5,401 bases of DNA. Origin: Betaproteobacteria bacterium (GTDB lineage Bacteria; Pseudomonadota; Gammaproteobacteria; Burkholderiales; Casimicrobiaceae). The notes beneath the pieces were generated by a model that was given only the letters and a program-made list of their open reading frames with translations, was not told where the DNA came from and made no database searches. This document shows, one piece after another, positions 4,872 through 5,401 of this stretch; positions within the stretch are counted from its first letter, which is position 1, and each line of letters opens with the position of its first letter. Where the stretch lies: the NCBI GenBank assembly GCA_005888955.1, contig VBCS01000427.1:1-5401 (forward strand), in the 5' to 3' direction. Made by a program: the position numbers and the translations under genes.

Positions 4872-5174
4872 ATGAAACGGAGATTCAACAAGGTCAAAGA
4901 ATCGTTGCGACGGACCAGCGACTTCATCGCCGGCCTGCTGATCGGAAGTCTGGCGGTCACGCCCGTTTTTGCGGCGGCCACCGATATGACAATCGACGAC
5001 TTGAGAATGCCGGTGCTTATCGGATCGATCGTTCTGTTGCTCGCGGCATTGGTGCTTAAGGCGACGCGCAAGAATGCTGCAGGGCCGCAGCCCGGCGTGT
5101 CGAAGGAATACAGGAAGGAATATAGCGAAGGTATCGGGCAATATCGCCTGCAGCTGGGACGTGGCGACGCGTAG
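4872..5174 (+). CDS. Small membrane protein of unknown function, 100 aa
   Basis: I do not recognise a family. The N-terminus (1-17) is strongly basic (MKRRFNKVKESLRRTSD). Residues 18-36 are a hydrophobic segment ending TPVFAAA, which could be a first transmembrane helix or a cleavable signal (VFA). A short acidic stretch follows (TDMTIDDLR, 37-45), then a second hydrophobic helix at 46-62 (MPVLIGSIVLLLAALVL). A basic, hydrophilic tail with KEYRKEYSEG ends the protein (63-100). By the positive-inside rule both ends would be cytoplasmic, with a tiny periplasmic loop. The ATG at 4872 has GGGAG with a 6-base spacer. A GTG at 4845 in the same frame lies inside the dyad and is less likely. The stop touches the stop of the convergent gene. 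It is a plausible real gene from the ribosome binding site, topology and intact frame. Confidence 0.72.
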   Translation: MKRRFNKVKESLRRTSDFIAGLLIGSLAVTPVFAAATDMTIDDLRMPVLIGSIVLLLAALVLKATRKNAAGPQPGVSKEYRKEYSEGIGQYRLQLGRGDA

Positions 5175-5177
5175 CTA
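5172..5177. other. Abutting convergent stop codons in a TAGCTA palindrome
   Basis: The plus-strand TAG (5172-5174) and the minus-strand TAG (plus-strand CTA, 5175-5177) touch with no base between them. No hairpin plus T-run terminator is visible on either side, so transcripts from the two genes are likely to overlap at their 3' ends. Confidence 0.85.
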
Positions 5178-5401
5178 GTGCAGCCGCTGCCGCACTTTGC
5201 GGCTGGCTTCGCGCCGCTGGGCGCGGCGTTCGGCGCGGTTGACGCCTTCACCGTTGCGTCGCGCCTGCCAGAAGCGGTGAATCAGCACCGCGGCGATCGG
5301 CAGCTCGTCGATCATGCCAAGGCGCTTTTCTTCGGTGTCGACCCAATCGAGATACTCCGGATCGTGGTCGCCGTACGCCAGCGCCTCGATCGGTAGCATC
5401 C
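5175..5401 (-). CDS. Hypothetical protein, C-terminal part at the window edge
   Basis: I do not recognise this protein. The visible 74 residues run from MLPIEALAYGDHDPEYLDWVDTEEK to the C-terminus. The ATG at 5399 may be internal, because the frame is still open in the two bases that remain; the entry is therefore drawn to the edge. The middle (LGMIDELPIAAVLIHRFWQARR) looks like a short helix with a hydrophobic face. The last 21 residues (NRAERRAQRREASRKVRQRLH, 54-74) are an Arg-rich, Ala-rich helix of the kind that binds nucleic acid or ends a cytoplasmic protein. There is no cysteine and no signal peptide in view. The steady amino acid composition and the abutting stop codon favour a real coding end. 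Confidence 0.6.
   Translation of the reverse strand, partial: MLPIEALAYGDHDPEYLDWVDTEEKRLGMIDELPIAAVLIHRFWQARRNGEGVNRAERRAQRREASRKVRQRLH

Overview
This is a GC-rich window with the gene density and signals of a proteobacterial chromosome. The evidence is a Sec signal peptide and a lipobox, TACAAT-type -10 boxes, GGGAG/GGAGG ribosome binding sites, an outer-membrane-style glycine-zipper lipoprotein, and a secreted protein ending in a YYC...YYP.V..C..GW..V motif. A betaproteobacterium (Burkholderiales or a relative) is the best guess, from recall of similar proteins only. I see no rRNA, tRNA, transposase, integrase, phage gene or CRISPR array.

Layout from left to right. (1) Positions 1-666, minus strand: an ArsR-family repressor gene followed, with a 4-base ATGA overlap, by an AHSA1/SRPBCC-domain gene cut by the left edge. 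Their promoter has its -35 box exactly between the arms of a perfect 9-bp inverted repeat, a strong candidate for autorepression. (2) Positions 673-1784, minus strand: a two-gene envelope operon. A secreted Gly/His/Trp/Tyr-rich protein comes first, then a glycine-zipper lipoprotein 9 bases downstream. It ends in a clear rho-independent terminator that separates it from the arsR promoter. Its promoter region matches a sigma-E-type (extracytoplasmic stress) promoter as well as a weaker sigma-70 promoter. (3) Positions 1870-2324, plus strand: a divergent gene for a small conserved cytoplasmic protein of unknown function. (4) Positions 2325-2563: noncoding, with two 19-bp tandem repeats and the promoter of the next gene. 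(5) Positions 2564-2986, plus strand: a secreted DUF3617 protein. (6) Positions 3032-4735, plus strand: a complete IlvD/Edd-family Fe-S dehydratase of the sugar-acid dehydratase type. (7) Positions 4736-4871: noncoding, with three stem-loops or dyads, the last touching the ribosome binding site of the next gene. (8) Positions 4872-5174, plus strand: a 100-aa membrane protein of unknown function. (9) Positions 5175-5401, minus strand: the 3' end of an unrecognised gene whose stop codon touches that of gene 8.

How the genes work together. Two units are clear: the self-regulated arsR-AHSA1 pair and the envelope operon, whose two products probably both act outside the cytoplasm. The DUF3617 gene and the dehydratase gene are adjacent and may be co-transcribed, but no functional link is visible. 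The dehydratase has no sugar-acid pathway partner in the window. Nothing here amounts to a convincing new multi-gene system; the most interesting signals are regulatory.
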